A DNA stretch of 64,000 nucleotides from Agrostemma githago (Eukaryota > Streptophyta > Magnoliopsida > Caryophyllales > Caryophyllaceae): assembly GCA_958450325.1 (NCBI GenBank), contig OY288243.1, positions 49,740,878 through 49,804,877 on the forward strand. Reading direction: 5' to 3'. The notes under the pieces are model-generated. The model searched no databases and was not told the DNA's origin. It saw nothing but the letters and a program-made list of their open reading frames with translations. This document shows, piece after piece, positions 12,633 through 22,394 of the stretch (position 1 is the first letter of the stretch; each line of letters opens with the position of its first letter). Position numbers and translations under genes: made by a program.

Positions 12633-12804
12633 TAGGTGAAAACTCGCAAGGGCGAGCGCCTATGCAAAAATGGGTATATGGCCGAGGACGGAGTGAAAAC
12701 CCGTAAGGGCGCTCCGGGTAAAAAGAAGAAACGAGAAGCGAGTGATGAGAGTAGAAGTGAGGAATAAAAGCTAAATCCAAAACCCGCAAGGGCGGGCGGT
12801 TTAG
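12633..12804 (+). other. Athila 3' UTR array of three bulged hairpins
   Basis: Three hairpins of the same design with different stem sequences. H1 12633-12662: outer TAGGTG/CGCCTA, AAAA bulge, inner CTCGC/GCGAG. H2 12689-12716: outer CGGAGTG/CGCTCCG, AAAA, inner CCC-GTAA-GGG. H3 12771-12804: outer CTAAATC/GGTTTAG, AAAA, inner CCCGC/GCGGG. Each keeps the A4 bulge on the 5' side, and the outer stems change without losing pairing. H2 and the text after it (GGTAAAAAGAAGAA) also match the array of Tat element C. This looks like an RNA structure of the element's transcript; its role is unknown. Confidence 0.7.
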
Positions 12805-13189
12805 GCAAAATGAGGGATTAGGAAAAATAAAATCATTACTTTGATTACTATTTTTGCAATTTCTTCATGAATTGGGAGTCATAAGGAGGTTTGAAGGGTG
12901 GTTTGGGTTTAGGATCATCTTAGAGTTGGAGTGATAAGTGGATATCAACTACACCATGTTTTATTTCTCAAAATTTTGTATGTAATTGATATTGTGATTG
13001 GTGGTGAGTGAGCATTGATTGTAATGTGGTCTTAGTGAATAGGTTATTCTATTTCTTTGACCATATATTTTTAGAGGGATGATATAAGGCGGGGGTGTGA
13101 GAGTCGAGAGCATCTAGTGGTTGTATAAAGCTACCCATGCTTCGCAGTATAGACCTTGTGGAGGATCGTTATCTTAATATAATTTACCC

Positions 13190-13222
13190 GAGGACGAGTA
13201 AAGGTCTAAGCGTGGGGATGTT
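13190..13222 (+). other. Athila polypurine tract region
   Basis: CTAAGCGTGGGGATGTT lies directly upstream of the 3' LTR start TGATTAG at 13223, as expected for the plus-strand primer. It is preceded by GAGGACGAG, the duplicated block. Confidence 0.85.
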
Positions 13223-14561
13223 TGATTAGTCTAGTTTAGTAGGGATTAATAAGGGTCATTTAGTTGACTATTTTGTAGTTTTGGGTGTGTTTTGAAGGAT
13301 TATTGTGTATATGTCCAAATTGATGAACTAAGGTATGAAAATGTGTAATTAAGTGGATTAAGTATTGAAAAGAGAGTAGGATATCAAATGGTGTGAGTTT
13401 TGGGCTAATAGATGACAAAATATTCGAAGTGAAGACACATGGAGCCCAAGGTACAAGTGGAAGCCCAAAGACAAGAAGAAAGTGAAGGATTAAGTTGCCA
13501 TAGGCAGCGGCAATTTTTGCTACTTTTTGCCACGGGTGGAGGCTTTGACAGTTTGCCACAGGTGGAGGCATTTTTGCCACAGGTGGAGGCTCAGTTTTAT
13601 GCATAGGATTTCTTCTAGGATTCAATTTTGCATTGGATTCTTTTTTCTCTTCTTTACTCATGAACATTACTCTTCTCCTTTATGATGATCATTGTTATGA
13701 GGCATTTTATGAGGCTTTATGAGTCATTGATGAAGATGCTCCATGGATGACTATATAAAGAGGAGATGTTCACCATCATTTTCATCATCCAAGACATCAA
13801 GTATCATTTGTAATTCTCAAAAACACACATATTTTCTAGTTTATTTTGCAAGTAGTTCTTTTGCATGGAGGGCTAAGTTCTTATTCTTGGAACAAGTAGT
13901 TGAAGCCTTTCAAGTTAGTGAATTGTAAGACTCATTTCTATTTTATTTTTATATTAGAATATCAAGTTTAATTTGCATTATTTCTTGGTTTGTTAATTCA
14001 TCTTCTAGCTTGATTACCTAGTTTTTTTTATTGATAAACCATTGCTAGAATAGTTAAATGAATCTTTTGTTTGTTTAACTATATCCGAGTAGCAAATATA
14101 ATTCACCAATTTGTATGCTTTTCATCGTTGTTGTGTTATTAGGTTAAACTTGTATGAAACAAAGTGATACCGCTTGAGTAATCATTCTTTCATCTTTGCT
14201 ATATTCCATCGTTTTAATCTACATATTGATACGATTTAGACGCTTGATTTAAGTTGACAATATCGTAAGGGTTATTTGAGTATGCTTCTCATATCTTATA
14301 ACTATTATAAGTGGAATTAGAAGTCGATTAAACTTCATAGCAAAGTATTCTAATATAAATTGTAAAGTAGAAGAGTCAATGATCAATTCGTTAAGCTTGT
14401 GGTGGATATTGCTTGGTCCAAGTATTTTTCTCATATTTGTTACATCGGTTATTCATATTAGTTTATTTAGTTAATTTATTTTATTAGTTTTTTTAGACTT
14501 AGAAACAACACATTAAAATCCCCCCATTTGGTTACTTTTATATAGATTTACACACACTTAA
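13223..14561 (+). repeat. Athila 3' LTR, left part
   Basis: Matches 3474 to about 4810 of the 5' LTR. It is cut at 14561 by the TGTAAC-type LTR; CTTAA (14557-14561) is the left TSD. Confidence 0.95.
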
Positions 14562-16921
14562 TGTAACAACCCGGATTTTCGATGACTTAATATAATAGAT
14601 AATGTGGAAGGTTATCTAAGTCATTTAATTAAAATTATATCAGAGTTTAAATAAATCCGGATCGCTACGGATCCTTACAACAAATGACTATTAATTACAT
14701 AGTCTTGATTCACTTAGTACAGAATATAGATTTCATTTTTAAGCTAAACATTTTATTAAATCTCTCTTGCTTGATTCCCCAACGTCTTAGACCTGCAAAA
14801 AAAATAATACAGTGGACGCTGAGCGGGACAGCAACCAAGCCGTTCATCTAACATCACCTCGAACACATAAGACAATCATGTGAATAACAAATAATATGCT
14901 TATAAAAATATTAAAGGATATCACGTGACAGATAGTTTTCTTTTGCTTCAATTAATCAACATGTGAGGTGATGAAAACGGTAAAGTTTAAAAGATGGGAC
15001 ATTGGCAGCCATTTAATTTATAAAATCATTTTTCACGTAAACAGAGAATAAACACACGAGTCGTGGCTCCTAGTAACACCGCTACTCCATATTAACTTGC
15101 ATCTCACCAATAGAAGTAACCGTAGTACCGACTCGTAGACCGAACCGATCTTATGAGGTTTACATCTCACCCATAAGACTCAATTGGGCCCGAACTTCTA
15201 TTATATTATACGTTTATTCAAACGGGGCTCTGGGCTGAAATGAAAGCTGATGATTACATTCTCTGCATCACCAAGAGGGAACCCGCAGTTTTCAGAATCC
15301 TGTTCTGCCCCCACTACCTAGGTGGTAATACTGATCAAGTACTTGTCTATATGTGCGCCACATACCCTACGCAGACTCTTGACCCGCATAACTCACTGCC
15401 GTAGGACGACTACCTTAAACACTAGGTCGACTCTCGGACCGCAGCCTCCGAGTCTGCTTTTCATTACAAGTGCAGTCGAAACACCACGCATGGTAGGATC
15501 CAACACAAGCTATTCGTCCCAGACTCGCATCGTAAACTTTATATAAAAGTCGCCCGTGAACAAGTAGTATATTATTTGGTGACCTTCAATAATTGGTCGG
15601 ACTCATTTGAAACAGTCAAATCCTCAAATATTACTTTCAGTGTGACAACCTTATACTTTAATCCTCAAGTGTCACCCGAAACATCATATCCCAAATATCG
15701 TATACCATTTTTAAAATAGTAAATCTTTTTAAAATGAAGTTTTATAATAAAAACAAAATTTAAGGTATAATAATAATAATAAAATATTATTTTAAATTTT
15801 ATAGTTTCTGAAGAATATAAAAGTTTTCGAAAAATGTAAATTAAATCGTACTTAGTCGATTTACAAAATTTGATGTAAAATCATTTTTAAAAATATTTAT
15901 AAATGTCGTGTAAAATTTTCGGAATAAAATAAATCCATTTATTTTAGAAAATGAAATTTATAAATTTTTACCTATATAAAATTAATAACTGAAATTTGAT
16001 TAAAATACAACATTTTGCAAGTTATTAATTTACTCTATTATTATAAAATATAAACGAATGTAAAAATACTAAAGAAAATTAAATATGAACGAAATTACAA
16101 ATATATAAAATACATACAAAATATAAAGTACATGGAATAAGCATACATAACAAATAGAATATAAAATACAATGAATATGATATAAATAAATTTTATCATT
16201 TTAAGTTCTTTTATTCATTCTCTCATTTTTCATATAAACAGAAATGTAAAGGTGATGAATATATAAATATATAAGTGATAATTTAGTCGAGTTGAATTTA
16301 GTCAAAATAAAATATCACGTAACATTTTTATATATACATAAGTAATTTTAGTCATACAAATAAGCCTAAATATTTAAATAAGCAATTTATTAAATTACTA
16401 ACATAATATACTTATATATAAGAAATGTTGTTAGAAGAAAAGTTTGGTTACCTTAATAAGCTACTATTTGTTAACGTTATTAAGAATAGAAGGTCGAAAT
16501 GAATTGACCCAAATATGATTCTAGAAAAGTGATCCCGCCAAATACTGGGCAGCTCCTCATTCCCGATGCTCCAATTATATAGAAGGATATATAGTAAGTA
16601 TATAGATTAATACGTAGAATATATAGAAGGAGTAGTATAACTAGTATATGTAGTAATATGTAAGTAGTGGAGTATGGGGTACTATATATATATAGGGAAA
16701 GTGAAGGGTGAGTAGTGGCAGGGGGCTAACCGTGGAAGATAGATGAGGGAGTAAGTGATGAGGGGGTAAGTGATGAGGGAGTAGACTAGGAGGGACGTGG
16801 GAGGTAAAGAAGAGGGGGTAGGGTAGGTTAGGTAGGGTGACTAGAGTATGTGGTGTGATCAATTGCGGTATGTTCTTCGTACAAACGTCTTTCTTTCTTT
16901 CTTAAAAAGTTGAAATATAAG
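14562..16921 (-). repeat. Solo LTR with TGTAAC ends, left part
   Basis: Begins TGTAACAACCCGG at 14562. The other end is GGGGTATTACA at 29814, with perfect TSDs CTTAA. No gag or pol is present, so this is a solo LTR of about 2.75 kb. Read on the minus strand it starts TGTAATACCCCG and ends GGGTTGTTACA, as in many chromovirus (Tekay/Del-like) LTRs, so I prefer the minus orientation. A TATA run is at about 16685-16697. Upstream of it on that strand are direct repeats of GATGAGGGAGTAAGT (16742-16790). 15720-16500 is AT-rich with no gene. Confidence 0.75.
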
Positions 16922-17205
16922 TGTGGACATGACATAGGTCCACCCCGACGCGGCCACGCGCGGGTTTGGGGAGGCGAATGAATTTCCATATGAGATGGAT
17001 CGAATAGAATTTTAAATCGAAGTAGGAGTCGCCACCGAATTTTGTGGTTATTCGGAACCATTCGAACCCACTCTATGTCGTAGTGGGCCATATTTAAAAC
17101 ATGGCCCATTTCCGATGTCAGAGCTTATCGGGTTCGTCCCTTTGCAGTTCGATACCGATGCCGACTTGAGCGGTTGATCGTATATTGAATGACTCTCGTT
17201 GCCAA

Positions 17206-17512
17206 TGTAACACCCCGGCCCAATCCTAGGACCGGAAATGTTAACCGCGGTAGCTCGCCAGGCTTTGTACTGGTCTCACAGACCAACACGAGTCCTTTCC
17301 AGCGCATTTTGTCCTCACTCATGTGCATCCTGGAAACCTTCCCAGGAGGTCACCCATCCTAAGATTGCTCCCAGCCAAGCACGCTTAACTGCGGAGTTCT
17401 TTTGCATGGACGACCAGAAAAGAAAGTGCACTTTGTTGATATGAGTAGTACTTCAAAACCCTTTAAGCAAAGCTCATAAATAGGACATCTTCAATCAATG
17501 TGGGGTGTTTCA
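17206..17512 (-). repeat. Cassandra 3' LTR with 5S-like sequence
   Basis: 307 bp, differing from the other LTR at two positions I can see (near 17253 and 17457). The 5S-like core is about 17340-17402. It is not a 5S rRNA gene; the flanks are Cassandra LTR. Confidence 0.92.
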
Positions 17513-17629
17513 ATCACTCCCACTTGAAGAACGCAACGTCCTCGTTGCGCCTGGCAGCATAACCGCTGACCCAGAATCCACCCCCGCTAGGTGCCAAATG
17601 CACGGTCGCAGGGTTGCTCTGATACCACT

Positions 17630-17936
17630 TGTAACACCCCGGCCCAATCCTAGGACCGGAAATGTTAACCGCGGTAACTCGCCAGGCTTTGTACTGGTCT
17701 CACAGACCAACACGAGTCCTTTCCAGCGCATTTTGTCCTCACTCATGTGCATCCTGGAAACCTTCCCAGGAGGTCACCCATCCTAAGATTGCTCCCAGCC
17801 AAGCACGCTTAACTGCGGAGTTCTTTTGCATGGACGACCAGAAAAGAAAGTGCACTTTGTTGATATGAGTAGTACTTCAAATCCCTTTAAGCAAAGCTCA
17901 TAAATAGGACATCTTCAATCAATGTGGGGTGTTTCA
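17630..17936 (-). repeat. Cassandra 5' LTR with 5S-like sequence
   Basis: 307 bp. The 5S-like core is about 17764-17826 on the minus strand: AGAACTCCGCAGTTAAGC, AAGCGTGCTTGGCTGGGAG (A-box region) and GGATGGGTGACCTCCTGGG (C-box region). These are parts of the RNA polymerase III internal promoter of 5S genes. Confidence 0.92.
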
Positions 17937-18113
17937 GCCAATGGTTTCGGACATCCGAAAACTACGGTTCTGAGTAAGGGGTGAGGGTACGTGTTGGGAA
18001 GCTCATTGAGAACACCTAACCCCGCCCGCACTTAGCAGCCTTTACTAAGATATCGTTCGGTTTTGTGTACACGCGTTAGTTCGACGATTGAATGATATGC
18101 TGACGGAGGGATT

Positions 18114-19581
18114 TGTCGCGGATCCCGCCACCAAATAATTAACCGGCAAAACCTAACTAGGGTAGCTAGGGCAAGTCGGGTCGAATCCACGGGGACGGTA
18201 AGAGGCGTCTAGACCAAGGTCGCCCAAAAACGAGACTAAGTCAACGAGCTAAGCTAGAGAATGATAAGAGGGAGAAGACTAAAGTACCGGAGAAACAAAC
18301 AAGGAAAACGGGCTAGGATTAGGTCGGGGTCAAAGGGGTAACGGAATGGTCAAGGAGGAGTTAGAGTGAAGGAGGTAGTAGGGTAATCTAGGTAATCTAA
18401 CTTAGACTCACCTAGAGGTTCCTCATGGAACCCATCCGGCGACACACATGACAAAGGAAGACAAGAAAAACAAGCATTCCAACCTACTTAGTCATTCAAG
18501 CATTTCAATAAACATGTAATATGCATCACTCAAGAGGAAACCCAAATCTTCCACCAACATCTCCAACAAACCCTTCGTCACCCAATTAACACCCTAATCA
18601 CCCTACTAACCCTAGCAAGAACACTACTCTAACATCATCAAACTAATTCTAACAAGAACAAGAGGAAACAACACAAGAATCAAAACACACATAAAGATAC
18701 TAGTGAAAAGGATGAACTAAGAACAATACAACAATCAAAGATGCAAACTTGGATGAATTAAACAACGTAAAGAGTAAAAGAAGAAGAAGATTGTACCAAA
18801 CTAGTGAAGAAGAAAGATTGAAACTTGCATTAATGAAGAAAACCCAAAACAAACCACCAAGGTTGTCAATCTTGGATGGATCTTGAAGAATTCCCTTAAT
18901 ACAAGTACTAAACTAAGATTAACTACTAATTACCGACTAATCTACTCTAATCTAATCTAATCTAACCTAAAGTAGTCTAGGGTTTAATGTCTAATGAAGT
19001 GCCTAAGCTAAGATAGTTTCTTAATACAAGAGGGGGGTATTTATAGGGTTACAAATGGAAGGGAGAAGAAAGAAAGGAGTGCGGGCAACAGCAGCACGGT
19101 CCCGATCGGGACAGGTTCAACCCGACCGGGACGGTCCTGTCATCCCGACTGGGACGGGTTGTTCCCGACCGGGACGGCCTGGCAGTGACACCCTCAAAAG
19201 CGCACTTCATCCCCGACGGGATGAGGTGCATACCCGTCGGGGATGAGTCTTGTAGGCCTCCAATATGAACTTTTTGGTCCCTCCTTGCTTCTCATGGGCT
19301 TCCCATCGATTCTCGGGACTCGGGATCGGGTCTCGGAGGCTCGGGATTGGGTCCCAAGGTCTCGGGGTCGATTCCAAGGCATCGAATCATCGTTCCTTTA
19401 CTCCGTGGCTCCAAAATGTGTATGTATAGAGTCGGAATCGCTCCAACTCTTCCAAGTCGGTCTCGGGAACCTGAAACGAACTAAAGGAAGCATAAGAAGC
19501 CCCTAAACCGCTCCCAAGGAGCGATTCTACAAGGAAAATGGGACCAAAACACTACAAAATAGGCACTACAAACCACACTTA
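18114..19581 (-). repeat. Athila-like 3' LTR
   Basis: Minus-strand LTR starting TGATAAGTGTGG at 19581, directly after a polypurine tract, and running to about TGTCGCGG at 18114 (this end is less sure). TATAAATA (19045-19038) is the core promoter. The motif GTCGGGTCGAATCCACGGGG (18176-18195) near the U5 end recalls the solo LTR at 33347. The sequence is non-coding. Confidence 0.7.
19094..19240 (-). promoter_or_regulatory. Palindrome cluster upstream of the Athila-like LTR TATA
   Basis: Six short palindromic units just upstream (minus strand) of TATAAATA at 19045-19038: TCCCGATCGGGACAGG, ACCCGACCGGGACGG, TCCCGACTGGGACGGG, TTCCCGACCGGGACGG, CCCCGACGGGATGAGG, ACCCGTCGGGGATGAG. The centre varies while the CCC/GGG arms stay. 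Confidence 0.65.
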
Positions 19582-22100
19582 TCAACTCCCCCACACTTAA
19601 CCCTTACTCGCCCTCGAGTAAGCACAAACTAACTACTAAACTAGCTGAATGGGTATTAGCGCACCCTACGCCCTTTCAACTCACGCGAGTGCACTTAGAG
19701 GAAAAGTGCACTCCGCAAGGCAAGTCGGGTCTTGCGACAAAACTGCGGATGCAACCGGACACAAAACACAAAAACAAACAATCACACAAACGAACACACA
19801 AAAGGTTGCATCCAAAAGAAAAGAAATACCGCTTCCCTCTAAAAGCGGTGAAAGAAACACCGGTTTAGGACTCGAGGCAAGTGACAACGTTCCCAAGCTA
19901 GCAATACAAACCAAAATGGACTACACCCTAATAGTATGACGACAAAGCAACAAAAATGTTGGTAACTTACCTAGGTCCTCCTAACTTTCTAAAAACGTAC
20001 TACGAGACGATCGGCGGAGTGGGAAGTGATGATCCACGGTGTTAGTCGACACTGTAGGTAAGTGAGACCCCTCCCCCTTTAGCGTGAGCCAAGAGGGTCG
20101 TCCCGTGTCCAAAACCGCCTAACTAGTCCAAGTAAAAAGGTGGAAAAACATGCAAAATGAGGGAAGACCGACTAATGCCGCTATCATCCTTCCTCGGGAC
20201 TCGGTCCTTTGGTAGGCTCTTCACGGCAAAAGTCGGAAAAAGGCTTATTTTTGTGGGGTGAGGTTTCTATTTTTGTGAGACGATTTTCTTTTGGCATTTT
20301 CTTCTTCTTTTGCATTTTTGCTTTGTTTTGCCATGCCATTTCTTTTTCTTCTTTTCTATTTTCTTTTTGGCTTTTGTGCCTTTTCTTTTTCTTCAATCTT
20401 TTCTTTCTTTCATTTTTTTCTTTCTTTTCTATTCTTTGCCCTTTTTGGCAAGATTTGGCTTTTTGGCATTTCTTATTGCAACAAGAAAGATGACTTCAAC
20501 TTTTTGCAATTTATTGTGTGGAAATGTGTGGGAGGTAGGTAAATGGGTAAGTCGGGGGTCACGATTTCCCTTCAAACCCACAAAAAGTGGAGAACTTGGA
20601 CTAATTAAACAATCCTAAACATGGTCACCTAAGGGACGGGACTCGGCAACCAAGGCCTTTTCACACCGTGGGTGGTCATAATGGTCAAAATGCAAATCAC
20701 GTAGTAAATCCCTAGTAAGCTAGGTGGACTCAAGGTAAAGGACCAACGAAATCATTGATTTAGGGTCATTCTACTAGATTAAAGTCCAAGACTCGATTTA
20801 CACTACTAGGAAGGGAAAGTACACACTCACACACTAGCCTCTAAACCGGGTTTTCGAAAACGGTTTACACACAAGACACACAACATAGCACAACACAAAA
20901 TTAAAGACATGACGAAAATGAACGAAAGAAAAAGAAGCAAAAGCAACAAAACAAAAACAAAACAAAACGAACACATGAACAACACAAACACCACCCCTAG
21001 CTTCCAAACAAATCACCAAACCACCCACAAACTTTACAAAGCTCCACCCGAGCACACAACATCACAATCTCCTCCATACCCCGCGAGAGATAAAGAAGAA
21101 AAAGGGATAAGATGTTACCGGAAAGTCTTGAAAGCTCTCCAAAGCTAGCGGTGATTTAAGCAACCTATAAGGAAAAAGGAGGCAAAACACACACAATACA
21201 ACAAATACACGACATAAAGGAACAAAAGGAAAACACACAAAAAGGAAAATCTTTTTGATTTTTGTGAAAAAATTTCAAATTTTTAGGGTTTTTTAAAGAT
21301 TTTTTCGAAAAACTACAAAAATAAAGTTAACTATGCTAGAATACCACTCCCCCACACTTAAGTCGAGCCATGTCCTCATGCTCGACCGTAGTGCATGGGA
21401 GCACAAAAGAAACTACGAAAATAAAGTTAGAAATCAACAAGAAAAGTGGAGAAAAGGGTAGAAAGCGTCCGGCCGGGGTGTAGTCAAGTCACCATGGGCC
21501 GAGACAAGAAAAGATATGGAAGAGGGAAGAAAAATAAAAAGAAGGAAATAAAAGCTAATGGGAGGGGAGGACTAGGTGTAATCAAGTCACCTATCCCGGA
21601 TTCCGCCTAAATCCGCCTAAATCCTCAAAAAGAAAAAGTGAAAAACTTGTAAAATTTGGATTTTGAAAATGACTCTCGATGTGGTCACATCATCGAGAAT
21701 CGGGAGCAACCAAAATCAAGGCCTCGAAGGCCACCATGACTAAGGAGAAGGGGAGAAACAAGGGGAAAACAAGCAATAAAAAACGGAAAAGAAAGGATAG
21801 TTGCCATACCGACCGGTTAGCAACTCACTCTCTCCATCGTCTCAATGATCAATATAGGCACTTGCTTGTTGTCGTCATTGTCATCCTTCTTCAAGATTAA
21901 GAAAACCACATGGCTAAGGTAGTAACGGTGTGAGGGGGTAGAAATTGATGTGTATACCCGTCTAAAGTAGATAGGAGATGAAGTGAGGATATGAAAATGA
22001 AGTATGTGGGTGGTATGATATGAGAAAGGAAGGGAGGGAGGTTGGGTGGGGGTATATAATGGTTGGGTGGGCTTGAATGTCGAAGAAGAGGCACCAAAAA
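19582..22100 (-). other. Athila-like 3' untranslated region, non-coding
   Basis: Polypurine tract TTAAGTGTGGGGGAGT (19598-19582 minus) follows GAGGGCGAGTAAGGG; a second such block, GAGGACATGG then TTAAGTGTGGGGGAGT, lies at 21385-21346. Between them is non-coding DNA with a pyrimidine-rich run (20280-20460). The element's coding part and 5' LTR are not present. The boundary with B's PMD1 promoter somewhere in 21900-22110 is unclear. Confidence 0.55.
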
Positions 22101-22111
22101 GGAGTAGGGGA

Positions 22112-22292
22112 TCATCCCGGTCGGGATGGATGGTCCCGGTCGGGATGACATACCCGTCCCGGTCGGGAAGCCTCCTTCCCGATCGGGATGACACTCCAGT
22201 GAACTCGATTTTTGGCACCCTCATCCCGATCGGGACGGCCCCATCCCGGTCGGGACGACGACTAGGAAAAGGGATATTCTCTATTATAAATA
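22112..22292 (+). promoter_or_regulatory. Element B PMD1 promoter: palindrome cluster and TATA box
   Basis: Six units such as CATCCCGGTCGGGATGGA, CCCGGTCGGGATGACA, TTCCCGATCGGGATGACA and CATCCCGATCGGGACGGC lie at 22112-22257. TATAAATA is at 22285-22292, and the PMD1 start follows at 22395. The unit resembles that of the neighbouring Athila-like LTR (19094-19240). Confidence 0.65.
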
Positions 22293-22394
22293 GAGGGCTT
22301 TGGCTTCTTATTTTTCATATCCTAACCCAAATCTTTTCTTTCATCTTAGAATCCCTTAGACTTTTTAGGATAAATAAAAGAAACTATTCTTGCA

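Larger units (their letters stand above)
17206..17936 (-). mobile_element. Cassandra TRIM, complete
   Basis: 731 bp, TSD GCCAA (17201-17205 and 17937-17941). Two 307-bp LTRs (17206-17512 and 17630-17936) flank a 117-bp core. On the minus strand the LTR runs TGAAACACCCC to GGGGTGTTACA; TGGTATCAGAGC (17627-17616) is the tRNA-Met primer site and AAGTGGGAGTGAT (17525-17513) the polypurine tract. Each LTR holds a 5S rRNA-like stretch. Cassandra has no genes and moves in trans. I count two differences between the LTRs, so it is one of the younger insertions. Confidence 0.95.
16922..18113 (-). repeat. Element B 3' LTR remnant (U5 end), holding Cassandra
   Basis: Similar to the first 500-600 bp of the C LTR: shared AGTCGCCACCGA, TGACTCTC-TTGCCAA, GGTTTCGGACATCCG and GTAAGGGGTGAGGGTACGT. 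It is interrupted at 17206-17936 by Cassandra. Similarity to C fades at about 18070, and a different LTR begins near 18114. Confidence 0.75.

Noticed and set aside
17340..17402. 5S rRNA gene
   Set aside because: Only the 5S-like part of a Cassandra LTR; the flanks, TSD and second copy prove the TRIM.
20209..20618. Phe/Ser-rich frames that look membrane-like
   Set aside because: Pyrimidine-rich low-complexity DNA in the Athila-like 3' UTR.
22053..22060. Second, divergent TATA box opposite the PMD1 promoter of B
   Set aside because: TATATAAT can be read on both strands, and nothing downstream on the minus strand supports a gene; bidirectional promoter not claimed.
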